Positions 8,541 through 17,642 of a stretch of DNA of 58,227 bases are shown piece after piece. Source of the stretch: an uncultured Dorea sp. GTDB lineage: Bacteria; Bacillota_A; Clostridia; Lachnospirales; Lachnospiraceae. The notes under the pieces are model-generated. The model saw only the letters and a program-made list of their open reading frames with translations. It made no database searches and was not told where the DNA came from. Every line of letters begins with the position of its first letter. Within the stretch, counting starts at the first letter, position 1. Location of the stretch: assembly GCA_910578865.1 (NCBI GenBank), contig CAJTRM010000020.1:1-58227 (forward strand), written 5' to 3'. Both the position numbers and the translations under genes were made by a program.

Positions 8541-9782
8541 ATGAGTTGTGTGATACTTGGCGCCGGGAAAATAGCCAGAGGATTTATCGGACATTTGCTG
8601 TGCTTAAGCGAGATCCCGTTTACGTTTGTGGAACGGTCTGAGCCGCTTACGGAGCTGATCAATGCGCGCGGGGCGTATACAGTCCATGTACTGGGAAACA
8701 GCGAAAAAAGCTGTGAGATTAAAGGAGTACGTGCACTGAACCTTGCACAGGAAGACGAGGTCTCAGAGGCGATCGCGAAGGCAGAAGCTGTGTTTACCGC
8801 AGTGGGCGGGAAAAATCTGGAAATGCTGATTCCTGTCCTTGTGAAGGGCATTGAGAAAAAGGCAGAAAAGGGCGGGTATTTGAATATTATTACGTGCGAG
8901 AACTGGAAGCTTCCTGCTGCAATCCTGAGAGACGGCATAGAGGAAAGGATCTGCGGGGAGGCAAAGGAGTATATGGAAGAGCATGTAGGAATTACAGAGG
9001 CGGTAGTGATGCGCTCGGCTATTGAGCCGGATGCAGAGCAGCTTAAGAAAGATCCGCTGGCGGTAAATGTGCAGGATTTCTGGGAACTCCCTGTAGATGC
9101 CTCACGGATTGCCGGGACACTTCCGGGTATCCGGGGAGTGAAGCCGGTTCAGGAATTTACCGGATTTTTGGAGAGGAAGTTTTACACCTACAATGCGGCC
9201 AACGGAACGGTGTCATATGTGGGAGCGCTGCTTGGCTATCAGAGGATCGCAGATGCCGCTCATGATGAGAGGATTGTCCGGATTCTGGACGGGGTATACC
9301 AGGAGACAGCGCGGGCGCTCGCGAAGAAGCATCAGTTTCCTCTTGAAGAGCAGCTTGCATTTGCTTTAACTTCAAAGCGAAAATTACAGGATTATACCAT
9401 TGTAGATTCTATTGAACGGAATGCGAGAGATCCGATCCGCAAGCTGGGAAAAGACGATCGTCTTGTGGGAGCTGCACGTCTTGCAGAGGAGTATGGGATT
9501 GAACCTGAGAACCTGTGCGTCGGTATTGCAGCGGCGGTCTGTTATGAAAATGAAGGGGACGAATTTGCCAGAGAACTGAGGCGTATACGTGAGGAAGAAG
9601 GCATTGACGTCCTGCTGGAACGTGTATGCGGCATTGACCCGTACGGACATCTGGGGATACTGGTCAAATCAGGGATCGGCCGGCTGAGGGAATGGGGATG
9701 GTGTAAAGACAGTCAGCCGATGGGAGAGATACCGGAAGCGGACATGGCTCAGAAGAATGGAAGGAATGGGAAAGCGGAATGA
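8541..9782 (+). CDS. Mannitol-1-phosphate 5-dehydrogenase-like protein, paralogue 1
   Basis: 413-aa protein of the polyol-specific long-chain dehydrogenase (MtlD) family. The N-terminal NAD motif ILGAGKIARGFIGHLL corresponds to the FGAGNIGRGFIG of MtlD, and the middle has the family segment KFYTYNAANGT. It starts behind GGAGGATATAAGAG. It is longer than MtlD (about 380 aa) because of a C-terminal tail that looks low in conservation. The adjacent gene is a paralogue, and the two overlap by 4 bp. Whether they act in sequence on different stereoisomers or form a hetero-oligomer cannot be told from sequence. Confidence 0.75.
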   Translation: MSCVILGAGKIARGFIGHLLCLSEIPFTFVERSEPLTELINARGAYTVHVLGNSEKSCEIKGVRALNLAQEDEVSEAIAKAEAVFTAVGGKNLEMLIPVLVKGIEKKAEKGGYLNIITCENWKLPAAILRDGIEERICGEAKEYMEEHVGITEAVVMRSAIEPDAEQLKKDPLAVNVQDFWELPVDASRIAGTLPGIRGVKPVQEFTGFLERKFYTYNAANGTVSYVGALLGYQRIADAAHDERIVRILDGVYQETARALAKKHQFPLEEQLAFALTSKRKLQDYTIVDSIERNARDPIRKLGKDDRLVGAARLAEEYGIEPENLCVGIAAAVCYENEGDEFARELRRIREEEGIDVLLERVCGIDPYGHLGILVKSGIGRLREWGWCKDSQPMGEIPEADMAQKNGRNGKAE

Positions 9783-10858
9783 ATCAGATTGCAGTGATAG
9801 GCGCCGGCAAGACGGGGCGCGGATTTATAGGGAGGCTTCTTAAGGAGGCAGACAGAGAGCTCCTGTTTGTTGACCGGGATCCATGCCTGGTGGACGCATT
9901 GAACCAGGCCGGGAGTTTTTGCGTACATTTTTTCGGCAATGAAAGAGAGCCGGTGCAGGTGGATCATTTCAGAGCCTGTACCTGGGAAGATGCCGTGTTT
10001 GACGATGTAGAGCTGATCTTCGTATCCGTAGGGGGAGAAAATCTTGCAGATGTAGGGAGAAGCCTTGCGGCGCGACTGGATTCCGACCGTCATTATTACA
10101 TCATTACCGGGGAAAATGCCGCACATCCTGCTGCCACCCTCCGGGAAGCGGTGGGTACAGACAATATATCGGTCAGCGAGTCCACCGTATTTTGTACGAC
10201 CATTGAGGGGGAGGGACTGGATATCCGGTCAGAGGATTACCCGTATCTCCAGTGCAATGCAGAGCTTCTGGACGGATATATCCCGGATGTCCGTCAGATA
10301 CGTCCGATGAAACAGTTCGGTAATTTCCTTACAAGGAAGCTGTATACTTACAATGCTGCAAGCTGTGTGATTGCCTACCTGGGATGGGTAAAAGGCTATG
10401 AGAATTACGGAGATGCCGCTAACGACAAAGAGATCCTTGCCCTCCTTGACCAAAACTATGAGGCGGCCAACCGGGCGCTTTGCAAAGAATTCGGCTATGA
10501 GGAGGCAGATCAGAGAGAATTCGCCCTCCTGTCAAAGAAAAAATTCTGTGACAGGACGATCACAGATACCGTTGCAAGAAATGCAAGAGATCCTCAGAGG
10601 AAGCTGAAAGCCGCCGAACGGATCATAGGTCCTATCCGGCTGCTGCGCAAATACGGAGAGGACACTTCCGTGCTGGAGCAGACCGCCGCCGCCGCGATCC
10701 TCTACCAGACAGCCCCGGACGATCCCTGGACGGCCATCCGTTCCGAAAAAGGAGTCGAAGGAATCTTAAAAGAAATCTGCGGTCTGTCTCCCCAGGAAGA
10801 GATATACAAAAACATCTTAAAATACACAGAAAAAATAAAGATCAAAATCAGGCAGTAA
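9779..10858 (+). CDS. Mannitol-1-phosphate 5-dehydrogenase-like protein, paralogue 2
   Basis: 359-aa MtlD-family protein. The N-terminal motif VIGAGKTGRGFIGRLL and the central KLYTYNAASCVIAYLG align with the preceding gene, but the sequences are clearly diverged, so this is an old duplication. The start overlaps the previous stop (ATGA) behind GGAAGGAATGGG. It is the last gene of the 6140-10858 operon and is convergent with a lipoprotein gene only 30 bp away. It probably catalyses NAD-linked interconversion of a polyol phosphate and a ketose phosphate. Confidence 0.75.
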   Translation: MNQIAVIGAGKTGRGFIGRLLKEADRELLFVDRDPCLVDALNQAGSFCVHFFGNEREPVQVDHFRACTWEDAVFDDVELIFVSVGGENLADVGRSLAARLDSDRHYYIITGENAAHPAATLREAVGTDNISVSESTVFCTTIEGEGLDIRSEDYPYLQCNAELLDGYIPDVRQIRPMKQFGNFLTRKLYTYNAASCVIAYLGWVKGYENYGDAANDKEILALLDQNYEAANRALCKEFGYEEADQREFALLSKKKFCDRTITDTVARNARDPQRKLKAAERIIGPIRLLRKYGEDTSVLEQTAAAAILYQTAPDDPWTAIRSEKGVEGILKEICGLSPQEEIYKNILKYTEKIKIKIRQ

Positions 10859-10888
10859 ATTTCCGGGGGATGCCTGCTTCCCTGTACC

Positions 10889-11416
10889 TTATTCCGGTTT
10901 TTCCTCAGAAACATCCGGGTGCAGAAACGTATACTGAACCGCTTTTACATCACTGGTATCCACCGCAGTAAGACTTACATTTCCGGTTTCCAGATACCAC
11001 ACGTCCCCCGGTGTTGACATATCGGCGAATTTGTCGGATTTGTATTTGAATCCGCTTTCTCCGAGCATGTCCTCTGCCTCGCTGTGCAGCTTGTCATAAA
11101 CGTCCTTCAGGTCGGCGGAGTCGTCGGTTTCATACATCCAGGACAGGCAGACAAGCTTTTCTTTGTCGTCAAACATATATTTGATAGTCCCTTTTAATCC
11201 GTCATACTCTTTTTCGTAGGTGTAGGTGGTTCCGTCGTAAACGGAATCGTAAGATTCACCGGAGTCGCCCTCCAGCGCCTGGATGTCGTCAAGGGTATCG
11301 TTCCAGGTGATCGTGGTGAACGGGCACTTTGCTTCTTTCTTACGGCATCCGTAAGTCATGGAAAATATAAGTACCAGAATCATAAGTATAGAAATCAGTC
11401 TTTGTGTCTTTTTCAT
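10889..11416 (-). CDS. Putative lipoprotein of unknown function
   Basis: 175-aa protein with a lipoprotein signal: a KK/R n-region, a hydrophobic stretch (LISILMILVLIF) and a lipobox-like MTYGC with the modified cysteine near residue 24. The mature part is acidic and rich in Asp, Tyr and Glu, with no domain I recognise. It should be anchored on the outer face of the membrane. It stands alone between two convergent or divergent sugar operons, with AGGTTACTT before the start. No function can be offered. Confidence 0.6.
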   Translation of the reverse strand: MKKTQRLISILMILVLIFSMTYGCRKKEAKCPFTTITWNDTLDDIQALEGDSGESYDSVYDGTTYTYEKEYDGLKGTIKYMFDDKEKLVCLSWMYETDDSADLKDVYDKLHSEAEDMLGESGFKYKSDKFADMSTPGDVWYLETGNVSLTAVDTSDVKAVQYTFLHPDVSEEKPE

Positions 11417-11543
11417 AAGTAACCTCCATCATATTTCCTAATATTATACATCATGCAGAGCATAAATAAAATGATTATTTTATGATAAATAGTTCTCTTG
11501 CTATTGACTCAGGATAGAGAAGTATGGTTTACTAAGACTAATT

Positions 11544-11561
11544 AAGCAAAACGTTTCGCTT
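11544..11561. promoter_or_regulatory. LacI-type operator in front of the LacI-family gene
   Basis: AAGCAAAACGTTTCGCTT is a near-perfect 18-bp palindrome (8 of 9 pairs) with the central CG typical of LacI/PurR/CcpA-class sites. It ends immediately before the first in-frame ATG. That favours the downstream GTG start (11595), with the operator in the promoter or leader. Related sites occur at 12591-12608 and 12777-12794. Confidence 0.6.
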
Positions 11562-11594
11562 ATGCAGAACACACAGAAAAGGAAGGTGAAGACC

Positions 11595-12596
11595 GTGTCG
11601 GCAACAATGCGTGATGTAAAAAACAGGACAGGTTTATCTCTGGCGACGATTTCCAAGTATCTGAACGGAGGGAATGTACTTCCGGAGAATCGTGTTCTGA
11701 TCGAAAAGGCAATCAAAGAACTGAATTATGAAGTGAATGAGATCGCAAGAGGGCTTGTGAAAAACAAGACCAAAACAGTAGGAGTCATGGTGCACGACAT
11801 TGAATGTTATTTTTCGGGCAAGCTGCTGCATTATATCGGGAAAGAACTCAGGAAGCAGGGCTATGGGATGATGATCTGTGATTCCTGCAATGATGAAGTA
11901 CTGGAGGAACAGAATCTGAAATTTCTGGTCAGCCGGAAGGTAGACGGGATTATCGTACTGCCGGTGAGCATGAAGGGCAGATTTCTTAAGCCTGCAAAGC
12001 AGGATGGAATCCCTGTCGTGTTGGTGGACAGGTCTTTCCAGGATGAAGAGTTTGATTGTGTTGCCATAGATAATAAGGTGGCGGCCTTCCGTGCCGTAGA
12101 TCTCCTGATCAAGCATAACCACAGGAAAATCGCGGTGATTGCTTCTGATATAGAGTACACGGGTGTCGAACGGATCAAAGGCTATGAGGATGCCATGCGG
12201 CAGTCAGGGATCGAGATCCAAAAAGAATATATTAAGACCGGGCGTCATTCTACAGAGGTGGGGTATGAAAAGATGAAAGAACTCCTCAGAAGCCCCAACC
12301 GTCCGACGGCTGTGCTCATGGGCAATTACGACACGATGCTGGGAGCCGTGCTGGCAGTGAATGAATCAGAATTGTCCTGCCCGGAAGATATTTCCCTGAT
12401 CGGGTTTGACAGCCTTATGATATCAGGGGTGGTCCGGCCAAGCTGGTACATGGTGGTGCAGCCCATGGAAAAAATGTGCGAAAAAGCAGTGGAACTGTTG
12501 TTGAAGCGAATTGAAAAGAAGCTTGAGGAAGCGCCGATAAAGATGTGCTTCGGGACAAGGATTCAGGAAGGAGAATCTGTTCGTACTATAGAATAA
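11595..12596 (+). CDS. LacI-family transcriptional regulator of the fucose regulon
   Basis: About 333 aa. The N-terminal LacI helix-turn-helix (MRDVKNRTGLSLATISKYLN, hinge near NEIARGL) is followed by a periplasmic-binding-protein-like effector domain starting at TKTVGVMVHD. I prefer GTG 11595, which follows AAGGAAGGTGAAGACC. The upstream in-frame ATG at 11562 abuts an operator palindrome and has no ribosome site. It sits directly in front of the ABC importer and fucose genes, and similar operators flank the promoter at 12669. Repression of that operon, relieved by fucose or a metabolite, is inferred; an independent sugar signal is also possible. Confidence 0.82.
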   Translation: MSATMRDVKNRTGLSLATISKYLNGGNVLPENRVLIEKAIKELNYEVNEIARGLVKNKTKTVGVMVHDIECYFSGKLLHYIGKELRKQGYGMMICDSCNDEVLEEQNLKFLVSRKVDGIIVLPVSMKGRFLKPAKQDGIPVVLVDRSFQDEEFDCVAIDNKVAAFRAVDLLIKHNHRKIAVIASDIEYTGVERIKGYEDAMRQSGIEIQKEYIKTGRHSTEVGYEKMKELLRSPNRPTAVLMGNYDTMLGAVLAVNESELSCPEDISLIGFDSLMISGVVRPSWYMVVQPMEKMCEKAVELLLKRIEKKLEEAPIKMCFGTRIQEGESVRTIE

Positions 12597-12608
12597 AACG
12601 GTTCGCGC
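12591..12608. promoter_or_regulatory. Weak LacI-type operator upstream of the ABC importer promoter
   Basis: This stretch matches the 11544 palindrome in 12 of 18 positions, including AAAACG and TTCGC. It overlaps the LacI stop codon and lies about 60 bp upstream of the -35 at 12669. Together with the downstream site at 12777 it could allow looping across the promoter, but the match is imperfect. Confidence 0.35.
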
Positions 12609-12668
12609 AATTTGATTTTCCGGCAGTGGTTTGATAAGTGAAAGTTACGGAAATAATCGAAAAAAAGA

Positions 12669-12697
12669 TTGACGTAGGTCAATGCAGATAGTATAAT
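12669..12697 (+). promoter_or_regulatory. Sigma-A-type promoter of the ABC importer/fucose operon
   Basis: TTGACG (12669-12674), a 17-bp spacer and a consensus TATAAT (12692-12697). This is the best promoter in the 266-bp gap between the LacI gene and the importer. The inferred leader is about 160 nt and contains an operator-like site at 12777-12794. Confidence 0.75.
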
Positions 12698-12776
12698 ATG
12701 CACTATAGAAACAAGAAGCTGTCTTTAAGTGTGTGAAAAATGTCTAAAAGATTTTTGAAAGTCCTGAGTCGGATGA

Positions 12777-12794
12777 GAGCGAAACGTTACGTTC
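12777..12794. promoter_or_regulatory. LacI-type operator in the importer leader
   Basis: GAGCGAAACGTTACGTTC matches the 11544-11561 palindrome in 13 of 18 positions, including the central ACGTT. It lies about 80 bp downstream of the -10, so it would act as a roadblock or through looping. Confidence 0.45.
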
Positions 12795-12862
12795 TCTGAA
12801 GTGAACATGTTCGCCGCAGGCAGTATGGAAAGTGTTTCGGAGGAATATTTCATGGAGGAGGA

Positions 12863-13843
12863 ATGAAAGTGGAGAAAATCAAACAAAATGCATTTGTGAA
12901 AAAGGTGGGATTTAACAGAATTGTCCTGATTTTTGTGTTGCTTTTAATGTATCTGGCGTTCGGGCTTTTGACGGGCGGAAGCTTTTTTGGGATTTCACGT
13001 ATTACAAATACACTGAATTACGTTTACTTTTTAGGTTTTCTTTCTTTGGGAGTTACGTTTGTTATTGCTACGGGAGGGATTGATTTCTCAATCGGGCCCG
13101 TGATGTTCTGCTGCTCCCTTGTTTCCGGATACAGCCTGACTACATATGGGGTGCCGATGGCAGCAAGCCTTGTTATGAGCATTCTGATTGGTGTGCTGTT
13201 CGGTATTTTCAACGGTTATCTGGTAGCATACTGGAAGGTGCCGCCGTTTATCGTGTCTATGGCAAGTATGAATATTGCAAAAGGAATTGCGGCAGTATTC
13301 ACGAAAACGCAGTCGGTAAGCTGGCCGCAGTCATCAGCGGAAGGCGGATGGTACAGGAACTTTGTAAACATGAACGGAATCCCGGTGGGCCTGATCATCT
13401 TTCTGGCAGTTGCGATCGTATGTGCGGTCGTATTAAATAAGACCAAGTGGGGACGCTACATACTTTGCCTCGGAAGCAATGAAGAGGCTGTCAGGCTTTC
13501 CGGTGTCAATGTTAAAAAATGGAAAATGCTGGCATATATTATCTGCGGAACTTTAGTAGGTATAGCTTCTATTTTCTATGTGGCTGCTTTTACAACGGTA
13601 CAGCCGGGATACGGCGACCAGTACAACAATGAAGCGATTGCCGGATGTGTAATGGGCGGTACATCTATGGTAGGCGGACTTGCATCTATCAGCGGTACCG
13701 TGATCGGCGTAATTATAATCTCTCTCTTGCAGCAGGGTATTCTTGCGTTGGGATTCACGAAAGAATATCAGTATATCATTACAGGTCTGATTGTTATTGC
13801 GGCAGTTTATTCAGACGTTTCTGCAAGGCGCAGGAAGAATTAG
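12863..13843 (+). CDS. Sugar ABC transporter permease (RbsC/BPD_transp_2 type)
   Basis: 326-aa polytopic membrane protein of the ribose/xylose/galactose permease family. It has many hydrophobic helices and the conserved GSNEEAVRLSGVNVKKWKML loop seen in RbsC-type permeases. It is the first gene of permease-ATPase-permease-binding protein, a typical CUT2 importer with two different permease subunits. It starts behind GGAGGAGGAATGAAA; ATG 12863 and in-frame codons just downstream are all possible. Import of L-fucose or a related 6-deoxyhexose is inferred from the fucose enzymes behind it. Confidence 0.85.
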   Translation: MKVEKIKQNAFVKKVGFNRIVLIFVLLLMYLAFGLLTGGSFFGISRITNTLNYVYFLGFLSLGVTFVIATGGIDFSIGPVMFCCSLVSGYSLTTYGVPMAASLVMSILIGVLFGIFNGYLVAYWKVPPFIVSMASMNIAKGIAAVFTKTQSVSWPQSSAEGGWYRNFVNMNGIPVGLIIFLAVAIVCAVVLNKTKWGRYILCLGSNEEAVRLSGVNVKKWKMLAYIICGTLVGIASIFYVAAFTTVQPGYGDQYNNEAIAGCVMGGTSMVGGLASISGTVIGVIIISLLQQGILALGFTKEYQYIITGLIVIAAVYSDVSARRRKN

Positions 13844-13870
13844 TAGCAGTATAGAGAAAGGAGAGAGAAT

Positions 13871-15367
13871 ATGGGCGATATTATTTTAACGATGAAAGGT
13901 ATTGATAAATCATTCCCCGGTGTACACGCTCTGGATCATGTAGACTTAGAGGTGAGAAAAGGCGAAGTCCTTGCGCTCATGGGCGAGAATGGTGCAGGAA
14001 AGTCGACTCTTATGAAGGTGCTGACTGGAATCTATAAGAAGGATTCCGGCACGATTACATATGAAGGCAGAGAAGTCGAATTTAAGAATACAAGAGAGGC
14101 TCAGGATGCAGGTATCGTTATCGTGCATCAGGAGTTAAATATGCTGGGACATCTGACGGTTGCTCAGAACCTGTTCATCGGAAGAGAATTTAAAAACGGG
14201 ATACACATCAATGACCGTAAGATGAATGAAGAGGCAAAGAAGCTGTTTGACAGGCTGAACGTTGATATTGACCCGACAGAGACCATGTCTAACCTGACGG
14301 TAGGAAAGCAGCAGATGTGTGAGATTGCAAAAGCAGTTTCCTTTGACGCGAAAGTCATTATTTTCGACGAGCCTTCTGCAGCCCTCACGGAGTCTGAGAT
14401 TGAAGAAATGTTCAAGATCATTCGTGACCTGAAGAAGAAAGATATTGCAATGGTATATATTTCCCACCGTATGGATGAGATCAAGGTAATCACTGACCGT
14501 GTGACGGTAATGCGTGACGGTGCTTACGTAGGTACTCTGATCACGGAGGATTGTACAAAAGAAGATATCATCAATATGATGGTAGGGCGCGTGATCTACG
14601 AAGATCCTAAGACGCAGAGCGCTGTTCCGGAGGATGCGCCGGTAGTCCTTAAGGTTGAGCATCTGAATGCCGGCAGGATGGTGCAGGATGTAAGCTTTGA
14701 ACTTCGTAAGGGTGAGATTCTTGGATTCTCGGGACTGATGGGTGCAGGCCGTACAGAGACGGCAAGAGCGTTGTTCGGGGCTGACCCGAAGGAGAGCGGG
14801 GATATTTATGTGAAGGGTCAGAAGGTGACCATCAACAATCCGCAGGACGCTGTAAACTGCGGTATCGGTTATCTGTCTGAGGACAGAAAGAGATATGGTA
14901 TCGTAGTCCAGAAGACGGTAGCTGAGAATACGACAATGGCTTCCATGAAGGATTATATGAGCGGAATCTTTATTAATAAGAGGAAAGAAAAGGAAGTGGC
15001 TGAAAAGTATGTAGAGGCGCTTGCAACGAAGACCCCGGACGTAGACCAGCTGGTTGTGAACTTATCCGGAGGTAACCAGCAGAAGGTGGTTATTGCAAAG
15101 TGGCTGACACGTAACAGTGATATTCTTATCTTCGATGAGCCTACAAGAGGTATCGACGTCGGTGCAAAGAATGAGATTTATAAACTGATGAATAAACTGG
15201 TGGCAGAAGGCAAGTCCATTATTATGATTTCTTCGGAAATGACAGAGATTCTGCGTATGAGTGACCGGATCATCGTAATGTGTGAGGGCAAGAAGACCGG
15301 TGAGCTTGATATTGCCGAGGCAAAACAGGAAACGATCATGAACTTTGCAACAAGAGAGATTGAATAG
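13871..15367 (+). CDS. Sugar ABC transporter ATP-binding protein (RbsA/MglA type)
   Basis: 498-aa double-domain ATPase of CUT2 importers. The first ABC domain has GENGAGKST (Walker A), a Q-loop, a degenerate signature near NLTVGKQQM, and IIFDEPSAALT (Walker B). The second domain has a degenerate Walker A (GLMGAGRTE), the signature NLSGGNQQKV and ILIFDEPTRGID, the usual asymmetry of RbsA/MglA. Good AAAGGAGAGA before ATG. It energises uptake through the two flanking permeases. Confidence 0.9.
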   Translation: MGDIILTMKGIDKSFPGVHALDHVDLEVRKGEVLALMGENGAGKSTLMKVLTGIYKKDSGTITYEGREVEFKNTREAQDAGIVIVHQELNMLGHLTVAQNLFIGREFKNGIHINDRKMNEEAKKLFDRLNVDIDPTETMSNLTVGKQQMCEIAKAVSFDAKVIIFDEPSAALTESEIEEMFKIIRDLKKKDIAMVYISHRMDEIKVITDRVTVMRDGAYVGTLITEDCTKEDIINMMVGRVIYEDPKTQSAVPEDAPVVLKVEHLNAGRMVQDVSFELRKGEILGFSGLMGAGRTETARALFGADPKESGDIYVKGQKVTINNPQDAVNCGIGYLSEDRKRYGIVVQKTVAENTTMASMKDYMSGIFINKRKEKEVAEKYVEALATKTPDVDQLVVNLSGGNQQKVVIAKWLTRNSDILIFDEPTRGIDVGAKNEIYKLMNKLVAEGKSIIMISSEMTEILRMSDRIIVMCEGKKTGELDIAEAKQETIMNFATREIE

Positions 15368-15382
15368 AGGAGGGATAAGAAG

Positions 15383-16354
15383 ATGGCAAATAAGAAAGCT
15401 TTTGGTAAAATAAAAGGGCGAGAGGCCATGGTGCTGGGAATCATTATTGTAATGGTTGTCCTCTTCAGCCTTCTTAGCCCAACCTTCAGGACATATCCTA
15501 CACTGGTAAGTGTTCTGGACAATTCATATTATATTGCACTTATGGCATTGGGTGTTACATTTCCGCTGATCACAGGCGGTGTAGACCTTTCCATCGGTAC
15601 CGGGCTGGTATCGTACGCCCTGATCGGCGGATACCTGATCATACATCAGGGCACATCCGTAGGCGTTGGAATTCTTGCATGTATCGGTATCGGTGTTCTG
15701 ATCGGTGCGTTTAACGGTGCGTTGATCGCCATTATGGATCTTCCTCCGTTTCTTGCAACTCTTTGTACCTGTATGATTACCCGGGGGCTGGGACCGGCTC
15801 TTTGCGGCGGTTTTGGTGTTTCCTGGCCGTCAGCCATATCCGAGACGGGCGCATTCAGAAAGATATTCAAGTTTGTTACCCCGGAAGGGACGGTGGTACC
15901 GATCGGAATTATCCTTATCGTAGTTCTGGTAATTATTATGTCCTTTGTATTGAACCATACGAAAGTTGGGCGTTATACGATAGCAATCGGGAGTAATAAA
16001 GAGGCAACAAGGCTTGCCGGCGTTAATGTAAAATTCTACCATATGCTTGCGTACGTTATTTCAGGACTGTTCGCAGGAATGGCCGGTGTTGCATATGCTG
16101 CTACTTATGCGACGATCTATCCGGGCTCAGGAGCCGGATTTGAGCTTGACGCTATCGGCGGAGCTATCGTAGGCGGTGTCTCTGCAAGCGGTGGAGTGGG
16201 AACGATTTTCGGAACCTTCCTTGGAGTCCTTGTAATCTGTCTGATGAAGGTCGGCCTGCCGTTTATCGGGCTTCAGGCAAACTGGCAGCAGATCTTTACA
16301 GGTATTGTACTGATCGTAGCGGTACTGGTGGATGTAGTAAAGAAGAAAAAATAA
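15383..16354 (+). CDS. Sugar ABC transporter permease, second subunit
   Basis: 323-aa permease homologous to the one at 12863; the loops GSNKEATRLAGVNVKFYHML and GSNEEAVRLSGVNVKKWKML correspond. About eight to ten hydrophobic segments are visible. It begins 16 bp after the ATPase stop behind GGAGGGATAAGAAG. It presumably pairs with the first permease as a heterodimer in the importer. Confidence 0.88.
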   Translation: MANKKAFGKIKGREAMVLGIIIVMVVLFSLLSPTFRTYPTLVSVLDNSYYIALMALGVTFPLITGGVDLSIGTGLVSYALIGGYLIIHQGTSVGVGILACIGIGVLIGAFNGALIAIMDLPPFLATLCTCMITRGLGPALCGGFGVSWPSAISETGAFRKIFKFVTPEGTVVPIGIILIVVLVIIMSFVLNHTKVGRYTIAIGSNKEATRLAGVNVKFYHMLAYVISGLFAGMAGVAYAATYATIYPGSGAGFELDAIGGAIVGGVSASGGVGTIFGTFLGVLVICLMKVGLPFIGLQANWQQIFTGIVLIVAVLVDVVKKKK

Positions 16355-16422
16355 TACATAAGGTATGTCGTTCAGAAAAGAACTTCATATAGAAAACATT
16401 TTATTTAAGGAGGAACGTAAAC

Positions 16423-17547
16423 ATGAAAAAGAAAGTTTTGGCCGTTTTACTTGCTACAGCAATGGTATTATCCATGGCAGCATGTGGTGGAAAAGGCGGC
16501 GACGCAGAGAAGTCTGATGGTGGAGACAAGGCTGAAGGCGGCGACAGCAAAGGATATTCTTTCGAGATTATCGTTAAGAGCTTCCAGTCTACATACTGGC
16601 AGGCAGCTGTTCAGGGAATTGAGAAGGCATGTGGCGAGCTTGGTGTAACAGCTAACTCCAACGGACCGGCTAACGAGTCTGATATCGCTGACCAGGTTCA
16701 GATGCTTGATGACGCAATTGAGAAGAAACCAGACGGAATTGGTTTAGCAGCTTGTGATACCAACTCTGTACTTGACTCTCTTTCAAAAGCACTGGAAGCA
16801 GGTATCCCTGTAGTATGTTTCGATACAGGTGTTGACAATGCTCCGGAAGGTTCCGTACACGCTACCGTAGCAACAGATAACGTTGCAGCTGGTGCATGTG
16901 CAGCAGAGAACATGTTCCCGGTTATCGAGGAGCAGGTAAAAGCAGCTACAACAAGCGATCAGGTTAGAATTGGTGAAGTTAACCAGGATGCTACAGCACT
17001 TAATATCCAGCAGCGTGGACAGGGCTTTATCGACAAAATGTTAGAGCTTTGTACAGGAGCCGGCAAGAAGGTTGCAGTAGTTGGTAACGAGTTCTATGTA
17101 AACGCTACAGAGGGTGCAGTTGCAGAGGCTGAGGCAGAAGTTATCATCGAAGTTGGTGTTCCTGCACAGACAACTGTAGACCTTGCTTCTACAGAGGCTC
17201 AGAAGATTATGTCCAAGGACGACACAATCGCTATCTTTGGTTCTAACCAGACAACAGCTGAGGGTGTTATCACAGCGAACCAGACACTGAACAAGTTAGC
17301 AACTGATCCTGCAAAGGGAATCATCGGAGCAGGTTTTGACGCTGGTACACCACAGAAAGAAGCTATCAACAATGGACAGTTCATCGGTTCTGTAACACAG
17401 TCTCCGTTAATGATGGGTTACAAATGTATCTATACATTAACAGACATCTGTGAAGGCAAAGAAGTAGAAGATATCCCAATGGAAGGATATTGGTACAACA
17501 CAGAGAATATGGACGCTGATGATATTGCTCCAAACCTTTACGACTAA
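16423..17547 (+). CDS. Sugar-binding lipoprotein of the ABC importer
   Basis: 374-aa periplasmic-binding-protein-like lipoprotein. The signal peptide ends in the lipobox SMAAC (cysteine near residue 21), followed by a Gly/Asp/Lys-rich linker and a type I sugar-binding fold (SFQSTYWQAAVQGIEKACGEL). It captures substrate outside the cell for the two permeases. Synonymous codon choice looks more restricted (many GCA, ACA, GGT) than in its neighbours, consistent with high expression. A hairpin terminator follows at 17586, which would leave the binding protein more abundant than the enzymes downstream. Confidence 0.9.
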   Translation: MKKKVLAVLLATAMVLSMAACGGKGGDAEKSDGGDKAEGGDSKGYSFEIIVKSFQSTYWQAAVQGIEKACGELGVTANSNGPANESDIADQVQMLDDAIEKKPDGIGLAACDTNSVLDSLSKALEAGIPVVCFDTGVDNAPEGSVHATVATDNVAAGACAAENMFPVIEEQVKAATTSDQVRIGEVNQDATALNIQQRGQGFIDKMLELCTGAGKKVAVVGNEFYVNATEGAVAEAEAEVIIEVGVPAQTTVDLASTEAQKIMSKDDTIAIFGSNQTTAEGVITANQTLNKLATDPAKGIIGAGFDAGTPQKEAINNGQFIGSVTQSPLMMGYKCIYTLTDICEGKEVEDIPMEGYWYNTENMDADDIAPNLYD

Positions 17548-17585
17548 TATTTAGTAAGTAAATACGTTGAAGTATCGTATGCGTG

Positions 17586-17614
17586 AAGGAACCGGATTCA
17601 TTCCGGTTCCTTTT
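17586..17614 (+). terminator. Intra-regulon terminator after the binding protein
   Basis: AAGGAACCGGA-attca-TCCGGTTCC followed by TTTT forms a strong short hairpin. It separates transport from catabolic genes. Since no clear promoter is seen before 17643, read-through probably feeds the fucose enzymes. Confidence 0.8.
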
Positions 17615-17642
17615 GAAATCAGGACACGGCAGGAGGAAGAAT

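Noticed and set aside
12698..12862. Riboswitch in the importer leader
   Set aside because: No known aptamer pattern or terminator/antiterminator pair recognised; only an operator-like palindrome was found.
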